Source: Deltaproteobacteria bacterium (GTDB taxonomy: Bacteria; Desulfobacterota; JAFDED01). Taken from it: a stretch of DNA of 64,000 nt. The position numbers and the translations under genes were made by a program. Shown piece by piece: positions 26,865 to 35,134 of this stretch (the first letter of the stretch is position 1; the number at the start of each line of letters is the position of its first letter). Location of the stretch: positions 20,693 through 84,692 of the forward strand of contig JAFDED010000008.1 of NCBI GenBank assembly GCA_019310535.1, in the 5' to 3' direction. The notes beneath the pieces are model-generated. The model had not been told where the DNA came from. It saw only the letters and a list, made by a program, of their open reading frames with translations, and ran no database searches.

Positions 26865-29726
26865 TCACATTCCCCCGCACCAGTACCCCAAAGCTGTTGC
26901 CTGTTGACTCAGGCGGCCCCAAAGGTCGGTAGCTTCCAGTTCTTCCACCGTGTAGTACCTTGAATAGTAATTCTGGTACACGGACCCGCTGGCGTGGTCC
27001 AGGTTGTAGTAGATGTCGTTGCAGTACTTGTACACGATTCTGTCGGGCAGCCACCAGACCGCCAGCTCAACTGGCCTGCGGGCGATGTTATCGCATGCCT
27101 CGCCGGGATCGCCCTCAAACCAGTTCGTATAAGTCGTCTGGTCGATGAGGAACTCGATCATGGGCGGCGCAACCGACGTGGTGCCTTCTTGATAGAGGTC
27201 GTAAGGATCATCGCCGTGGCTCAGGTACAGGCCCTCAGTTATGAAGTAGGGTGTCGCATGGGGACACGCATTGTTCGGTACACTTTTCATTACTACCGGG
27301 ATATTCACTGTGCGCAGGAGTTGTTTGATGAATCCTGAAGTGCCCCAGCAGCCCCTGGTCCAGTGCTCCGGGTCGGGGAACGCGTTCGCCAGAGCGGGAT
27401 CAGTGAGATTGGTCCCGGAGATGATCCGCGAAACGGGCGGAAGGCCGCGGTACTGCCAGTGATACTCCATGTTCTCAGGTACAAAGGGTCCGATAAAGTG
27501 CTGAAGCTTGCGGCACCAGTTCAAGACATTCGTAATGGTCTCCAACCGCGTGGAGCCGATGAGGTTGTTTTGCACCAGGAAGGTGAACACCAGTGTGGGG
27601 TGTGCGTAGGTGACCGGGCTTCTCACAGTCAGGCCGGGGTATGTGCTGCCGGAGGTCCAGTAGATATATGGCCCGGACAGCAGTTCTCTCATTTCTCTGC
27701 TGTTGGCATCATAGTCGCACAGCGACCAGGGGACCCACCCGCCGATCTCAACGGCCAGGGTGTGAGCCGTATACGCCAGATAGAGCGGCCACGCCTCCAT
27801 GGCTTCATCAAAAACGGTGGTAACATAGCCGCCGTCCGCAAGGGGTTCATGATTGGGCGGCGGTTCAGGAACGGGTGTCCCCTGAAAATTGGTCATCCCG
27901 TCCGCGTACCATTGCCAAGCGTCCTCAAAGGCCTGCTGGAGTTGCTGTTTTCTCCATGGCTCCCAATCGGCCCAAGGGACGGATGAGGAATTTGATTGTA
28001 TCGTGCGGATCATATTGCGGATGTGGGGATGCTCGTTGAGCCAGCACTCCAAGTCCGGTGGATCATTTGGAGTATTGCTGCAGTTGTTCGCCAGGCAGTC
28101 GAACTGCCCCAGTGATCCATAGCAATAGCCGTTAACCCAGCAGGTATCGACGCCGTTGTTCGGAATTCCGTCGTCGCAGGGCGTTCCCTCCGGCAGCAGC
28201 GCCCCGAAATCCGCACAGCCTCCGAAGCTGTTGCAGGTCGTGGGTTCTCTGCACTGGACGTCGACGTCGCACACGGTGCCCTCGGGCCGGTATCTTCCTT
28301 CATCGGGATCGCAAGTCTCCCGCAGGCACGGGAGATATTCCAGGCTACTCGGCTCCGGATCCGGATAGGCAGGGCCCGACCGGCACTGCCCAGCTTCGTC
28401 GCAATAATCGCCGTAAGTGCAGGCGTTCCCGTCTTCGCAGGGCGCGCCGTAAGGAGCGGCTGTCAGGCCGCAGCTCCATTGGATGCTCCCGCCGCTCACG
28501 GCTTCAACCGCACACACGTATATCTGACACTGGTCGTCACGAAAATCCAGCCCGGGAGGGCGCTGGAGGAAGACTCCCCTACCGATGGTCACGTCCCTTC
28601 CGTAATATACGCCTGTTGCCGTTACGCGCTCTTTAAGCTCCAGCATGCCGTTCGGTACGCTCAAAACGGCGTTCACAACGGAACCTTCACCAATCACCGC
28701 CCGGGGTAAGCGCGGGCGGTCAGTGCCCGCCACCACGATGCTGAGGTTCAGCTCCGGCTGATAGGACGCGAGCGCGCGATTGTCGGATGCCGCTGTCTTT
28801 AAGGGTTGGGACATCAGGTGCCGCCCCCGGGAATCATTGGAATTGCGACCCTCCTGTTCCGGCAGGCGATCGGCTGCGCCGATGTATGAACCTGCCATTG
28901 TCCTGAGGGACTGGGAGATCAGAAGCCGGCTCGGCCCTTCAGCTTCCAGCCGCCCGCCCTCGCCCAGCCACAACTCCTCGATCTTGTACTCACCGCCGGA
29001 CAGCACGAGAATGCCCTTTTTCTGGACAACGATCCTTGCCGGATTGCCTGCAAGAACTATCCGGCTGCCGGTGGGGACCAGGAAGTGCATGGCGCCGGAA
29101 CTCGCGTCTCCGGTGGGGTTCAAGAAGTCCGTGTCACCACGGCCCACGGGAGATGCATACGGAGGTTTCGGGAGCTCGGCAGGATAGGGCAAAACTGTTG
29201 GATGTGTCGATCTGCCTTCGAAAAGCTCATTGGTAAACACGCGCTCCGCCGTTGCTCCGTTGTCGAGGAGAACCGAGGCCCCGTAGACATCGCCCTCCAC
29301 ATGTGCCCCCAGGATGGACACCTGTGGGCCAATATCCTGATCCCGGCCTGTTCTGGTTATGGCTGTACCCACTGCTCCGCCCCGAATGAGCGCATTTTCA
29401 TAGATCACGAGGCTGTTCAGAGCGTATACAGCAAAAGAAATATCGCTCGGCGCTTGATTTGCTTGAGGGATACTATCAATGGGGGTCTGAGCAAGCGAAT
29501 CTGAAACCGCCCGAGCCAAAGACCCGTTATCTCCTTGAGTCTCGATAACCGGCGTGTCCTCACACACGAGGGAGGAATTTACGACCGCATCATCCTCGAG
29601 AGCACCGAACGGGAAATTCGCTTTTGCGGCAAAGGAAAGATGCGGGGTCGCTGAAAACCCAGGAGCCACCGCCAAAACACCAGCCAGTATCAGAGTTCCT
29701 GTTCCAGGAAATCGTATCCCTCTCAT
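26865..29726 (-). CDS. Large secreted protein: beta-rich N-terminus, Cys-rich repeats, transglutaminase-like C-terminus
   Basis: The 953-residue protein has a signal peptide (GTLILAGVLAVAPGF) and a strong AGGAGG site before ATG 29726. Residues about 95-410 are beta-rich and resemble polymer-forming or adhesin-like repeats. Residues about 430-560 hold Dickkopf-like cysteine units of the type C.DGNACTYGDYCDEAGQC. Near the end, GCWGTSG (Cys793), HATPYF (His823) and GDDPYD (Asp839/840) have the order of a transglutaminase/papain-like Cys-His-Asp triad. It could act as a surface or secreted peptidase or cross-linker. Its position beside the gsp block makes it a candidate secretion substrate (inference). 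Confidence 0.7.
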   Translation of the reverse strand: MRGIRFPGTGTLILAGVLAVAPGFSATPHLSFAAKANFPFGALEDDAVVNSSLVCEDTPVIETQGDNGSLARAVSDSLAQTPIDSIPQANQAPSDISFAVYALNSLVIYENALIRGGAVGTAITRTGRDQDIGPQVSILGAHVEGDVYGASVLLDNGATAERVFTNELFEGRSTHPTVLPYPAELPKPPYASPVGRGDTDFLNPTGDASSGAMHFLVPTGSRIVLAGNPARIVVQKKGILVLSGGEYKIEELWLGEGGRLEAEGPSRLLISQSLRTMAGSYIGAADRLPEQEGRNSNDSRGRHLMSQPLKTAASDNRALASYQPELNLSIVVAGTDRPRLPRAVIGEGSVVNAVLSVPNGMLELKERVTATGVYYGRDVTIGRGVFLQRPPGLDFRDDQCQIYVCAVEAVSGGSIQWSCGLTAAPYGAPCEDGNACTYGDYCDEAGQCRSGPAYPDPEPSSLEYLPCLRETCDPDEGRYRPEGTVCDVDVQCREPTTCNSFGGCADFGALLPEGTPCDDGIPNNGVDTCWVNGYCYGSLGQFDCLANNCSNTPNDPPDLECWLNEHPHIRNMIRTIQSNSSSVPWADWEPWRKQQLQQAFEDAWQWYADGMTNFQGTPVPEPPPNHEPLADGGYVTTVFDEAMEAWPLYLAYTAHTLAVEIGGWVPWSLCDYDANSREMRELLSGPYIYWTSGSTYPGLTVRSPVTYAHPTLVFTFLVQNNLIGSTRLETITNVLNWCRKLQHFIGPFVPENMEYHWQYRGLPPVSRIISGTNLTDPALANAFPDPEHWTRGCWGTSGFIKQLLRTVNIPVVMKSVPNNACPHATPYFITEGLYLSHGDDPYDLYQEGTTSVAPPMIEFLIDQTTYTNWFEGDPGEACDNIARRPVELAVWWLPDRIVYKYCNDIYYNLDHASGSVYQNYYSRYYTVEELEATDLWGRLSQQATALGYWCGGM

Positions 29727-30183
29727 GCTTTTTCCCTCCTTGGCGGGTATGCAAGGCTTTCAGGCAATAAGGAAAATCGATCGCTTTGTCGAGGTTTACT
29801 CCACTTTATATGTAGGAATATCCTGCGAAAAGAGTGAAAATCTTCTCTTTAAACCGAAACAGGAAGCTTTCACAACTCAATTATATTATAAATTGGTGAA
29901 TTGTCAATCAATAATAAAGCTGTAGGTAGAATGGAAGGAATAGTGCCCTATCGATTCTCAAAGCGTTAAAGCAACTCTCCGCCTTCCCGACGGATTATCG
30001 GCCGGCCAAGACGCGGGAAGTTTTGGGAAGGCTGTAGAGTAATGGTAGCGAGCAAGGCTTTTTCGCGGCGGGATCAGAAATGGCTATTACTTTTTTAGAA
30101 TTATCCACTTTGATCAGCAACATATTGATCAACGAAATTACAGTCAAATTGCCGCCAATAATAGATGAAGGATGTTGTAGGGG

Positions 30184-30209
30184 TGACCCGGACGACTTGT
30201 CGTCCGGGT
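30184..30209. repeat. Hairpin with GTCC/GGAC arms at the head of repeat R1 copy B
   Basis: GACCCGGACGAC (30184-30195) and GTCGTCCGGGTC (30198-30209) form a perfect 12-bp stem with a two-base loop. The outer arms CCCGGAC/GTCCGGG match the hairpins at 30294 and 42889, with the inner three pairs changed together. A degenerate version is at 59585-59612. Confidence 0.7.
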
Positions 30210-30462
30210 CGCGAAGCGACAAGAGGTTTTGCCCGGTGCACCCCGCGCCCGGGAACCATTAAACAAGCCATGTACTGCATCTTGCTGCTGCGCAAGCCCG
30301 GACAATAAAGTGTCCGGGCCGTCCCTCAGGGAACCTGAATGCCATTAAGGTTTGGCCGGTATTGAATCACAGCTTTCGGTCCAATGGTCAAGCAATAAGA
30401 ATTTAATAAAAATCAAGCAATTAAAGTCTTATTTGCTGACCTTATTGGATAATCATATACTT
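30195..30462 (+). repeat. Dispersed repeat R1, copy B
   Basis: This is the second copy of the repeat at 3215-3480, in the same orientation. It lies within the 887-base gap between the large secreted protein and the GH130 gene. Shared blocks include CTTGCTGCTGCGCA, GGAACCTGAATGCC and CAATAAGAATTTAATAAAAA. The first small hairpin is GTCGC/GCGAC here against CACGGGC/GCCTGTG in copy A, so sequence changes but pairing is kept. The rest of the gap (29727-30180 and 30463-30613) shows no gene. Confidence 0.85.
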
Positions 30463-30613
30463 TTTTGTTTTTCGGTCTCGTATGCGTCGCTCACTATCCG
30501 GTGCGATTTCCGGTGTATCCCCTTTTTATTGCAACTTCGGCATCAGTGCTGGTATTCATAAGCAGGCATCAGGCTGGATCCTCCAATGCTTCATCACCAT
30601 ACCAGTGCCTGTA

Positions 30614-31564
30614 TTAATTTCCTAACGCCGGTCGCTGCCTGTTGAGACATAAATCGATCAGGTCATCGATACGGGCTGTTCCGACACACATGACCGTGTC
30701 TGCTCCGCCCCAATAGATTTTAACCGAACCGTCCTCTTCGGCCACTGCAGCGCATGTGAAAACGACGTTGTGGACATGGCCGGTCACTTCCCAGGGATCC
30801 TCGGGTTGGAGAATCCACTGGTCTGCTACACCCAGGATTTGGGAAGGATCATCAAGGGCGTGAAGGGCAACACCCAGCCGATAGATCGCTCCGTCCATGG
30901 TCTTAAACACGCCGTGAAATATGTTAAGCCATCCCTTCTCCGTTCTTATCGGGGTGGCTCCCGGGCCGATTTTCATCTCATCCCAGTGATAGGGTTGCGG
31001 TTTGATAACAACCCTGGAATCGCCCCAGTGGATCAAGTCCGGCGAGAAAGATATCCAGATGGACCAAGGTGAGATTTCTGAATGGGGCCGGTCGAGACGG
31101 GCGTACCGAGCATCGAATCTGCAGGGAAAGATGACGACATTGCGGTAATCCGCCTGCGTAATCAAGGCTATCCGATCGATTCGTTTAAAGTCTGTCGTTC
31201 GTGCAAGGGCCACCCGGACCCCATGCCTGGAATAGGCGCTGTAGGTGATTAGATATTCCTCTTCCACCAGACAGATTCTAGGGTCTTCGACTCCAAACTC
31301 CTCATACAAACAAAACGGCTCTTCTCTCGCCGGAGTCATAAACGGCTCGGGATGCACATGAAATTGGAAACCATCATCGCTGGTGGCCAAGCCGATAATC
31401 GAGCGCCCGTTGCGCAAGTGAGAACGGAAGAGCATGACATACCGGCCATCATGTTTGATCACCCCGGCATTGTGGACTGTTTCCACCGAGTACGGAACAT
31501 CGTTCTTTGTGAGGATAGGGTTGCCATCATAACGCTTGACGATAGATTCACTGGACCCGGCCAT
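30614..31564 (-). CDS. GH130 family glycosidase/phosphorylase
   Basis: The 316-residue five-bladed beta-propeller protein matches GH130. It has the N-terminal NPILTKNDVPYSVETVHNAG, the catalytic-Asp motif GVEDPRI (Asp94), and ISFSPDLIHWG. GH130 members are phosphorylases or hydrolases of beta-mannosides. The related GT108 enzymes build beta-1,2-mannan. ATG 31564 is preferred because GGAGG lies six bases before it. It overlaps the 3' end of the preceding glycosyltransferase gene. It is the last of five overlapping minus-strand genes. Confidence 0.85.
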   Translation of the reverse strand: MAGSSESIVKRYDGNPILTKNDVPYSVETVHNAGVIKHDGRYVMLFRSHLRNGRSIIGLATSDDGFQFHVHPEPFMTPAREEPFCLYEEFGVEDPRICLVEEEYLITYSAYSRHGVRVALARTTDFKRIDRIALITQADYRNVVIFPCRFDARYARLDRPHSEISPWSIWISFSPDLIHWGDSRVVIKPQPYHWDEMKIGPGATPIRTEKGWLNIFHGVFKTMDGAIYRLGVALHALDDPSQILGVADQWILQPEDPWEVTGHVHNVVFTCAAVAEEDGSVKIYWGGADTVMCVGTARIDDLIDLCLNRQRPALGN

Positions 31565-32903
31565 AGTCATCCTCCAGACGCTCGATGTCATCCTCGCCGA
31601 AGTAATCGCCCGTCTGAACCTCGATAAACACCAGGTTTACATCGCCAGTGTTCATAACCCTGTGCCAGGTTCCCTGGAAAAGATCCACTGCCTGGCCGCT
31701 TGTCAATCCGATCTCTTCATCATTCCGGGTAACAACTGCCTGACCCTGAACGATGTACCAGTGTTCCGCTCGGTGGCGGTGTCGCTGTAGGCTCAGCCGC
31801 TGGCCGGGGTATACGACAATCCGTTTTACCTTGTGGTTGGACTCATCAGCCAGGATGCGGTAGTACCCCCAAGGCCGATGATCCTCGCGTTTGCGCTCGG
31901 AAAGAATGTTTTCGTACACTCGAATATAGTCTTCGACCATACGATCAATGCAGAATCTCTTTTCCACCCACTCGCGACATTCAGCTCGATTGAGTTCTCT
32001 GATCTGACCAAGGGCGTTAGCCGCCTCCTCAATCGACGCAACCAGGAATCCAGTTCGGCCATGAGCGATCACTTCAGGCATGCTACCCCGGTTGAAGGCG
32101 ACCACAGGTGTCCCGCAAGCCATGGCCTCCACCACGGATAGACCAAACGGCTCGTCGAAATTGATCGGATGCACAAGTGCATATGCCCCGCCTAACAACT
32201 CGTTCCTTTTCTCGGGTCCGGCGCTGCCTACGTAAATGACCCGGTCCCCATCCAAGTGTGGCTCAACATGAGTATGGAAATAGCCCTCATCCTGGATTAT
32301 ACCCGCCATGATAAGTTTCATGCCTGCCTTATGGGAGATCGCGATGGCCTCTTTGGCTCCTTTGTCATTGTGGATTCGACCGAAAAAGAGCAGGTAGTTT
32401 TGCGATTCAGGTCTGAAAGTGAACTGACCAAGGTCGATTCCGTGGTGAATTGTGGCAATGTAGGAAAGCTCCGGGCTACGGTCGGCCTCACTAATGGAAA
32501 CGTAATAGGCCCGTTGGTTGTATTTCTTATATACTGGCAGAATTTCGGGCGATGAAAAGCCGTGAATGGTAGTAAGAACAGGGGTAGAAGTCATACCGAT
32601 ATATGTAAGTGGCTGGTAATCGAAGTGATTGTGAATGATGTCGAATTCATCCCCACGTTCGAATGCCTCAGATATGTGCAGACATTCCCAAACTTTGGGT
32701 ACAATGCTTTTATCCTCTTCGTAACCTCGGGGGCAGACGCCAACCAGCCTCCCCTTTGTTTGAGAATCCCTGGTGGCGAACAAGGTGACGTCCACTCCTC
32801 TCTGAACCAGGCCTTCGGTCAACAGAGAGACCACGCTTTCCCATGGACCATAATGCCGTGGCGGTGTTCGCCACGCGATGGGGGCAAGCATTGCTATGCG
32901 CAT
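31548..32903 (-). CDS. GT4 glycosyltransferase fused to a ManC-type cupin
   Basis: Residues 1-335 form a GT4/GT-B transferase: MRIAMLAPIAWRTPPRHYGP, FFGRIHNDKG, and EPFGLSVVEAMACGTPVVAF with the EX7E donor-binding motif. Residues about 342-448 match the cupin of phosphomannose isomerase/mannose-1-phosphate guanylyltransferase type II. This has PWGYYRIL, the metal-ligand cluster QRHRHRAEHW (His375, His377, Glu380) and LFQGTWHRVMNTG. The fusion suggests mannose chemistry coupled to transfer. It lies between the two GH130 genes and overlaps the downstream one. Confidence 0.85.
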   Translation of the reverse strand: MRIAMLAPIAWRTPPRHYGPWESVVSLLTEGLVQRGVDVTLFATRDSQTKGRLVGVCPRGYEEDKSIVPKVWECLHISEAFERGDEFDIIHNHFDYQPLTYIGMTSTPVLTTIHGFSSPEILPVYKKYNQRAYYVSISEADRSPELSYIATIHHGIDLGQFTFRPESQNYLLFFGRIHNDKGAKEAIAISHKAGMKLIMAGIIQDEGYFHTHVEPHLDGDRVIYVGSAGPEKRNELLGGAYALVHPINFDEPFGLSVVEAMACGTPVVAFNRGSMPEVIAHGRTGFLVASIEEAANALGQIRELNRAECREWVEKRFCIDRMVEDYIRVYENILSERKREDHRPWGYYRILADESNHKVKRIVVYPGQRLSLQRHRHRAEHWYIVQGQAVVTRNDEEIGLTSGQAVDLFQGTWHRVMNTGDVNLVFIEVQTGDYFGEDDIERLEDDYGRVQ

Positions 32904-32909
32904 GGCCGG

Positions 32910-33881
32910 TCACCCAGGGCAAACATTGTGTTCTTTGAGCCATGCCAAGAGATCGGAAAGGCTGGCTGTAGCCAGGGCGATACAGATATCTGCTCCGCCG
33001 TAGTAAAGATGCATCGTGTCTCCATGGGCTATCCAGCCGCACGGAAATACCACTTTGTCAACATCTCCGCAAACTTCGTACTTTTCTTCAGGTGCAAAGA
33101 CCCACTCATCAGACCGTGCCATGACCCGACAGGGATCGTTCAAATCCAGGAGAGCTAATCCTAACCGGTAAATAGCTCCGCTGGATGTTGTTCGAACACC
33201 ATGATAGAGGACCAGCCAGCCCTGGTCAGTCCTTACCGGCGGTGGAGACAGGCCGATTTTGTTAGCATCCCACCAGCCGCCCTTTCTTGCAGGTATGAGG
33301 ATGCGATGATCACCCCAATGCTTGAGATCCGGTGAAAAAGAAATCCAGATATGAGCACCGATGCCCAAAAAAGTGGATACCGGGCGGTGGATAATGGCCC
33401 AACGACCATTGAAGCGGACAGGAAACAAAGCGGCGTCCTTGTCATCGGGAGGTAAGATGGGGCCTTGACGATGAAAATGTTGAAAATCATTGGTGGTGGC
33501 AAGGGAGACAAGAGGCCCGCCCCTCGAATAGGCCGTGTAAGCAATGGCCCACCGCTCCTGTTCTTCAAGATACGTTATCCTGGGATCTTCTATTCCCCAA
33601 ACCTCCTCCGGGTGGGTTTCTGGACTGGGCATCATGGTTGGTTGCTCATCGATGCGCCAATTATTTATTCCGTCCCTGCTCCGGGCAACGGTCAGATGAG
33701 ATATGCCCCGCCTGTCTTCGACTCGCAATAAAAGCAACGTTTCATCTCCAACCCTCGTGGCGCCAGCATTAAATACCGAGTTGGATGGATAGGGCAGGTT
33801 TTTGGCAGTAATAATAGGATTATCCGGATGACGTCGAAACAGTTCTTTGAACTGAAGGCTATTCACGTTGATACCCTTCAA
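32910..33881 (-). CDS. GH130 family glycosidase/phosphorylase, second copy
   Basis: This 323-residue protein is a paralogue of the GH130 at 30614, with NPIITAKNLPYPSNSVFNAG, the catalytic motif GIEDPRI (Asp99) and ISFSPDLKHWG. It overlaps the upstream glycosyltransferase by four bases and its stop is six bases before the GT4-cupin start, so it is in one operon. Two GH130 genes in one unit may act on different chain lengths or in opposite directions. Which applies is unknown. Confidence 0.87.
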   Translation of the reverse strand: MKGINVNSLQFKELFRRHPDNPIITAKNLPYPSNSVFNAGATRVGDETLLLLRVEDRRGISHLTVARSRDGINNWRIDEQPTMMPSPETHPEEVWGIEDPRITYLEEQERWAIAYTAYSRGGPLVSLATTNDFQHFHRQGPILPPDDKDAALFPVRFNGRWAIIHRPVSTFLGIGAHIWISFSPDLKHWGDHRILIPARKGGWWDANKIGLSPPPVRTDQGWLVLYHGVRTTSSGAIYRLGLALLDLNDPCRVMARSDEWVFAPEEKYEVCGDVDKVVFPCGWIAHGDTMHLYYGGADICIALATASLSDLLAWLKEHNVCPG

Positions 33882-35134
33882 AACTCCATCGCCAGCTCAA
33901 TTTTTGTGTTTGTTCTTTTTGCTTTCCTGGCCATTGCATAAGCTTCATTATATTGCCGCGCCACTACTTCCCATGAAACCACATTTTCCAGATATCTCTT
34001 GAGCTTTTCTCCAAGTTGAATTCGCAGACTTTCATCGCAAGCCAAGCGAATAATCTTCTGGCGAAGCATATCTTTTGTAGAGAAAAGAAGTCCTCCTTCG
34101 CTCTCCAGGGTTTGGGCTGTCAAACCTTCCATGGGAGCAGTGGTTACAAACGGCTTGTTGAGCGCGATGATGCGAGCCAGAGTGCCTGATTGGGTCTCAT
34201 CTACCGATGGGAGGACGATGAAATCGCATACCGCCATCATTTTGTAATATAAATCACCCCTGGGAATAAACTCATAATAATGCGCCAGGCCTTTGTTCTC
34301 CAGTATTTCGACTTCTTGTTTATATTTTTCATAGTCTTTTTGATGGTGAGAATCGCGAATAGTGCCGGCCGCGAGCAGATCCCATTCCACTCCGGTGCGA
34401 TTTTTAATCTCGGTTACAATCTCCTCCCACATGGACGTCAAAATGTCCCATCGTTTGTTCGACTGTATCCACCCCACCAGGCCTACCAGGTGTTGAGAAA
34501 GATACGGCACCCTGTCCAATCCCAGCTCTTTCCGTATCGCGGGGATTTCATCCGGCCCCCACCGCCTGTCCGGACGAGCACCATGGGGAATGACCAAGAT
34601 ATTTCTCGGTGTCTCCCAACCGCGGCCAGGGAATGTCCAATCAAGGCGCCATTTTTGGTAATGACATTTCAGGAAGACCAGATCTGCCCGCTGGCACATC
34701 TGGTAGATGAAGTTTGCCTCAAAGTCCCTCAGGCGTCCGTGAACGGTATGGGGTTCCACCACAACCGGGTAATCCGCAATGGCTTCCAGAAGATTAAGAA
34801 AACCGGCATTGCCATCGCCGATACCTCTTTCGTCGACATACTCGTAGAGCCCATACTCGTGCTCGATATGGACAACGTAAGGTGAAAGTTCTTTCACTTT
34901 TTCCGCTACGGACTTCCACCAATCGAACCGCCCCGTGTCTATGATGGGAAAAACGCCTTTCCCCCGTCCATCAGTGTGGCTTATCACCAGCACTTCACGA
35001 TCAGGGTTAGCTTTCTGGATGAACTGCCTTGCCTCTTCACAAAACGTCCCGATGCCACAGAGTCGGGGAGGGTAACTGGAAATCATTACTATGGGTTCCA
35101 ATTTCAAAAACCTCTTGTGTCGCCATATCATCAT
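33878..35134 (-). CDS. Glycosyltransferase, GT4-like
   Basis: The 418-residue GT-B protein has the N-terminal loop PIVMISSYPPRLCGIGTF shared with the neighbouring GT domain, PHTVHGRLRDFE, and a C-terminal PSVDETQSGTLARIIAL in place of the usual EX7E element. The donor is likely a sugar nucleotide, and the acceptor is unknown. The start is uncertain: ATG 35134 overlaps the upstream gene by 98 bases, and ATG 35086 by 50. Extensive overlap fits tight co-translation. Confidence 0.82.
   Translation of the reverse strand: MMIWRHKRFLKLEPIVMISSYPPRLCGIGTFCEEARQFIQKANPDREVLVISHTDGRGKGVFPIIDTGRFDWWKSVAEKVKELSPYVVHIEHEYGLYEYVDERGIGDGNAGFLNLLEAIADYPVVVEPHTVHGRLRDFEANFIYQMCQRADLVFLKCHYQKWRLDWTFPGRGWETPRNILVIPHGARPDRRWGPDEIPAIRKELGLDRVPYLSQHLVGLVGWIQSNKRWDILTSMWEEIVTEIKNRTGVEWDLLAAGTIRDSHHQKDYEKYKQEVEILENKGLAHYYEFIPRGDLYYKMMAVCDFIVLPSVDETQSGTLARIIALNKPFVTTAPMEGLTAQTLESEGGLLFSTKDMLRQKIIRLACDESLRIQLGEKLKRYLENVVSWEVVARQYNEAYAMARKAKRTNTKIELAMEF

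Noticed and set aside
27363..27986. 207-residue plus-strand open frame inside the large secreted protein gene
   Set aside because: The minus-strand frame has a signal peptide, a strong ribosome site and domain features. This one has none.
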